From Hydractinia symbiolongicarpus (lineage: Eukaryota > Cnidaria > Hydrozoa > Anthoathecata > Hydractiniidae), in assembly GCF_029227915.1 (NCBI RefSeq), contig NC_079888.1, forward strand, positions 22,486,001 to 22,550,000: 64,000 bases of DNA, written 5' to 3'. Under the pieces are notes generated by a model. The model was not told the DNA's origin and made no database searches. It saw only the letters and a list, made by a program, of their open reading frames with translations. A program made the translations under genes and the position numbers. Below are positions 62,906 through 64,000 of the stretch, in pieces. Positions within the stretch are counted from its first letter, which is position 1. Each line of letters starts with the position of its first letter.

Positions 62906-64000
62906 AAATCGTTCGGGAAATGAGTTTACTCCCTGGGTACTTTCTTTGTATACATTCTACTATACGGGCCAAGCCAGGGATTTACGGGAAATCGCGGGAT
63001 TTCGTTTGCCGGCGATTAAACCTCTTTTATTAAGCGTCTCATCAAAAATGAAAACATTTTTGAAAACTGCAAGTCTCATGGGCTTTAGTGGTGAAAAGAT
63101 AATTGAAAAAATCGTTTCAGAAATGAGTTTACTCACAGGGTACTTTCTTTGTATACATTCGACTATACGGGCCAAGCCCGGGATTTGCGGGAAATCGGGG
63201 TTTTCGTTTGCCGGCGATTAAACCTCTTTCATTAAGCGTCTCATCAAAAATGAAAATATTTTTGAAAACTACAAGTCTCATGCGTTTTAGTGTTGAAAAA
63301 ATAAATTAAAAAATCGTTCTGGAAATGAGTTTACTCACAGGGTACTTTCTTTGTATACATTCAAATATACGGGCCAAGCCCGGGATTTGCGGGAAATCGC
63401 GGGATTTAGTTTGCCGGCGATTAAACCTCTTTTATTAAGCGTCTCATCAAAAATGAAAACATTTTTGAAAACTGCAAGTCTCATGCGTTTTAGTGGTGAA
63501 AAGATAATTGAAAAAATCGTTTCGTAAATGAGTTTACTCACAGGGTACTTTCTTTGTATACATTCGACTATACGGGCCAAGCCCGGGATTTACGGGAAAT
63601 CGCGGGTTTTCGTTTGCCGGCAATTAAACCTCTTTCATTAAGTGTCTCATCAAAAATGAAAACATTTTTAAATACTACAAGTCTCATGGGCTTTAGTGGT
63701 GAAATAATAATTTAAAAAATCGTTTTGGAAATGAGTTTACTCACAGGGTACTTTCTTTGTATACATTTGACTATACGGGCCAAGCCTGGGATTTATGGGA
63801 AATCGCGGGTTTTCGTTTGCCGGCGATTAAACCACTTTTATTAAGCGTCTCATCAAAAATGAAAACATTTCTGAAAACTACAAGTCTCATGCGTTTTAGT
63901 GGTGAAAAAACAATTTAAAAATTCGTTCGGGAAATGAGTTTACTCACAGGGTACTTTCTTTGTATACATTCGACTATACGGGCCAAGCCCGGGATTTACG

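Larger units (their letters stand above)
1..64000 (+). repeat. Satellite DNA array, 202-203 bp monomer, about 310 tandem copies
   Basis: The same unit recurs every 202-203 bp from the first to the last base, always in the same orientation. Spaced landmarks in each full copy are TGAGTTTAC, GGGTACTTTCTTTGTATAC, GGGATTTACGGGAAAT, GTTTGCCGGCGATTAA, GCGTCTCATCAAAAATGAAA, ACAAGTCTCATG and TTTTAGTGGTGAAA. The 202/203 difference is mostly one A in the stretch after GTGAAAA (GTGAAAATTAATTT versus GTGAAAAAATAATTT). Both window ends fall inside the array, so the real array is longer. There is no inversion, mobile element or single-copy sequence. A 202-bp monomer with HORs is typical of eukaryotic centromeric or pericentromeric satellites. 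That location is inferred; the array itself is directly visible. Confidence 0.99.
52702..64000 (+). repeat. Superblock C, partial and more rearranged
   Basis: The start resembles the start of A and B (GTGAAAATTAATTTAAAAGATCG with TTTACACCCCGGG), but one monomer is missing and a local trimer is expanded. From 54374 it follows B at offset 10936, and from 56.4 kb it contains its own 10-, 6-, 2- and 3-monomer duplications. Units with GGGTTTGCG (59.55 kb), CCAAGGCCGGG (59.73 kb), CGTTCGAGAAATGAATTT (60.89 kb) and GTTGAAAAAATAAATT match A and B in order. Superblock-type variants therefore continue to the window end. There is no gene. Confidence 0.82.

Noticed and set aside
1-64000. CRISPR array
   Set aside because: The repeats are about 202 bp and contiguous, without unique spacers; CRISPR repeats are short and separated by unique spacers.
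1-64000. Ribosomal DNA spacer, tRNA or 5S gene cluster
   Set aside because: No rRNA or tRNA sequence is recognisable in any monomer, and no cloverleaf could be drawn from the unit.
1-64000. Transposon or LTR element tandemly amplified
   Set aside because: There are no terminal repeats, no target-site duplications and no reverse transcriptase or transposase coding sequence. The 202-bp period explains everything.

Overview
The whole 64 kb window is one uninterrupted head-to-tail satellite DNA array. The monomer is 202-203 bp and about 310 copies are present, all in the same orientation. I see no protein-coding gene, RNA gene, transposon, telomere repeat or non-satellite island on either strand. 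An array this large, with a nucleosome-length monomer and higher-order repeats (HORs), points to a eukaryotic nuclear genome and most likely to centromeric or pericentromeric heterochromatin. The species cannot be named from the sequence, and I do not recognise the satellite family. One counted monomer (2132-2333) is 38% G+C and rich in CpG (12 sites in 202 bp).

There are two main monomer classes with mosaics between them. Class A carries ACTTTTGACTATACGGGCC, then GAGTCCGGG, then CTTCTTTTATTCAGCG. Class B carries ACATTCGACTATACGGGCC, then AAGCCCGGG, then a CAACTTTCATTAAGCG, CCACTTTTATTAGGCG or CCTCTTTTATTAAGCG variant. Each monomer has a GC-richer first half, about 47%, and an AT-rich second half, about 29%. 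The AT-rich part starts around a perfect 9-bp inverted repeat with an AAAA loop.

Layout: 1-10434 is a roughly 1.1 kb HOR marked by a TATGCGGGCC monomer and by recurrent 105-106 bp half-monomers. 10435-16242 is a mosaic of 6- to 9-monomer periods. 16243-19892 is a near-identical tandem duplication of a 9-monomer block. 19893-29404 is a mosaic with dimer, 4-, 5- and 6-monomer duplications and the last truncated unit. 29405-41964 (superblock A), 41965-52701 (B) and 52702-64000 (C) are successive versions of one superblock. A is about 62 monomers long and B is about 53. They differ from one another by whole-monomer insertions and deletions of 1, 3 or 9 units.

The array therefore has three tiers: monomer, HOR of 2-10 monomers, and superblock of about 11-12.5 kb. 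This is the pattern expected from repeated in-register unequal exchange and conversion. Short open frames (up to 122 codons) recur throughout, but they are by-products of the repeat and are not annotated as genes. All percentages and counts were made by hand on named monomers or sampled stretches, not by whole-window computation.
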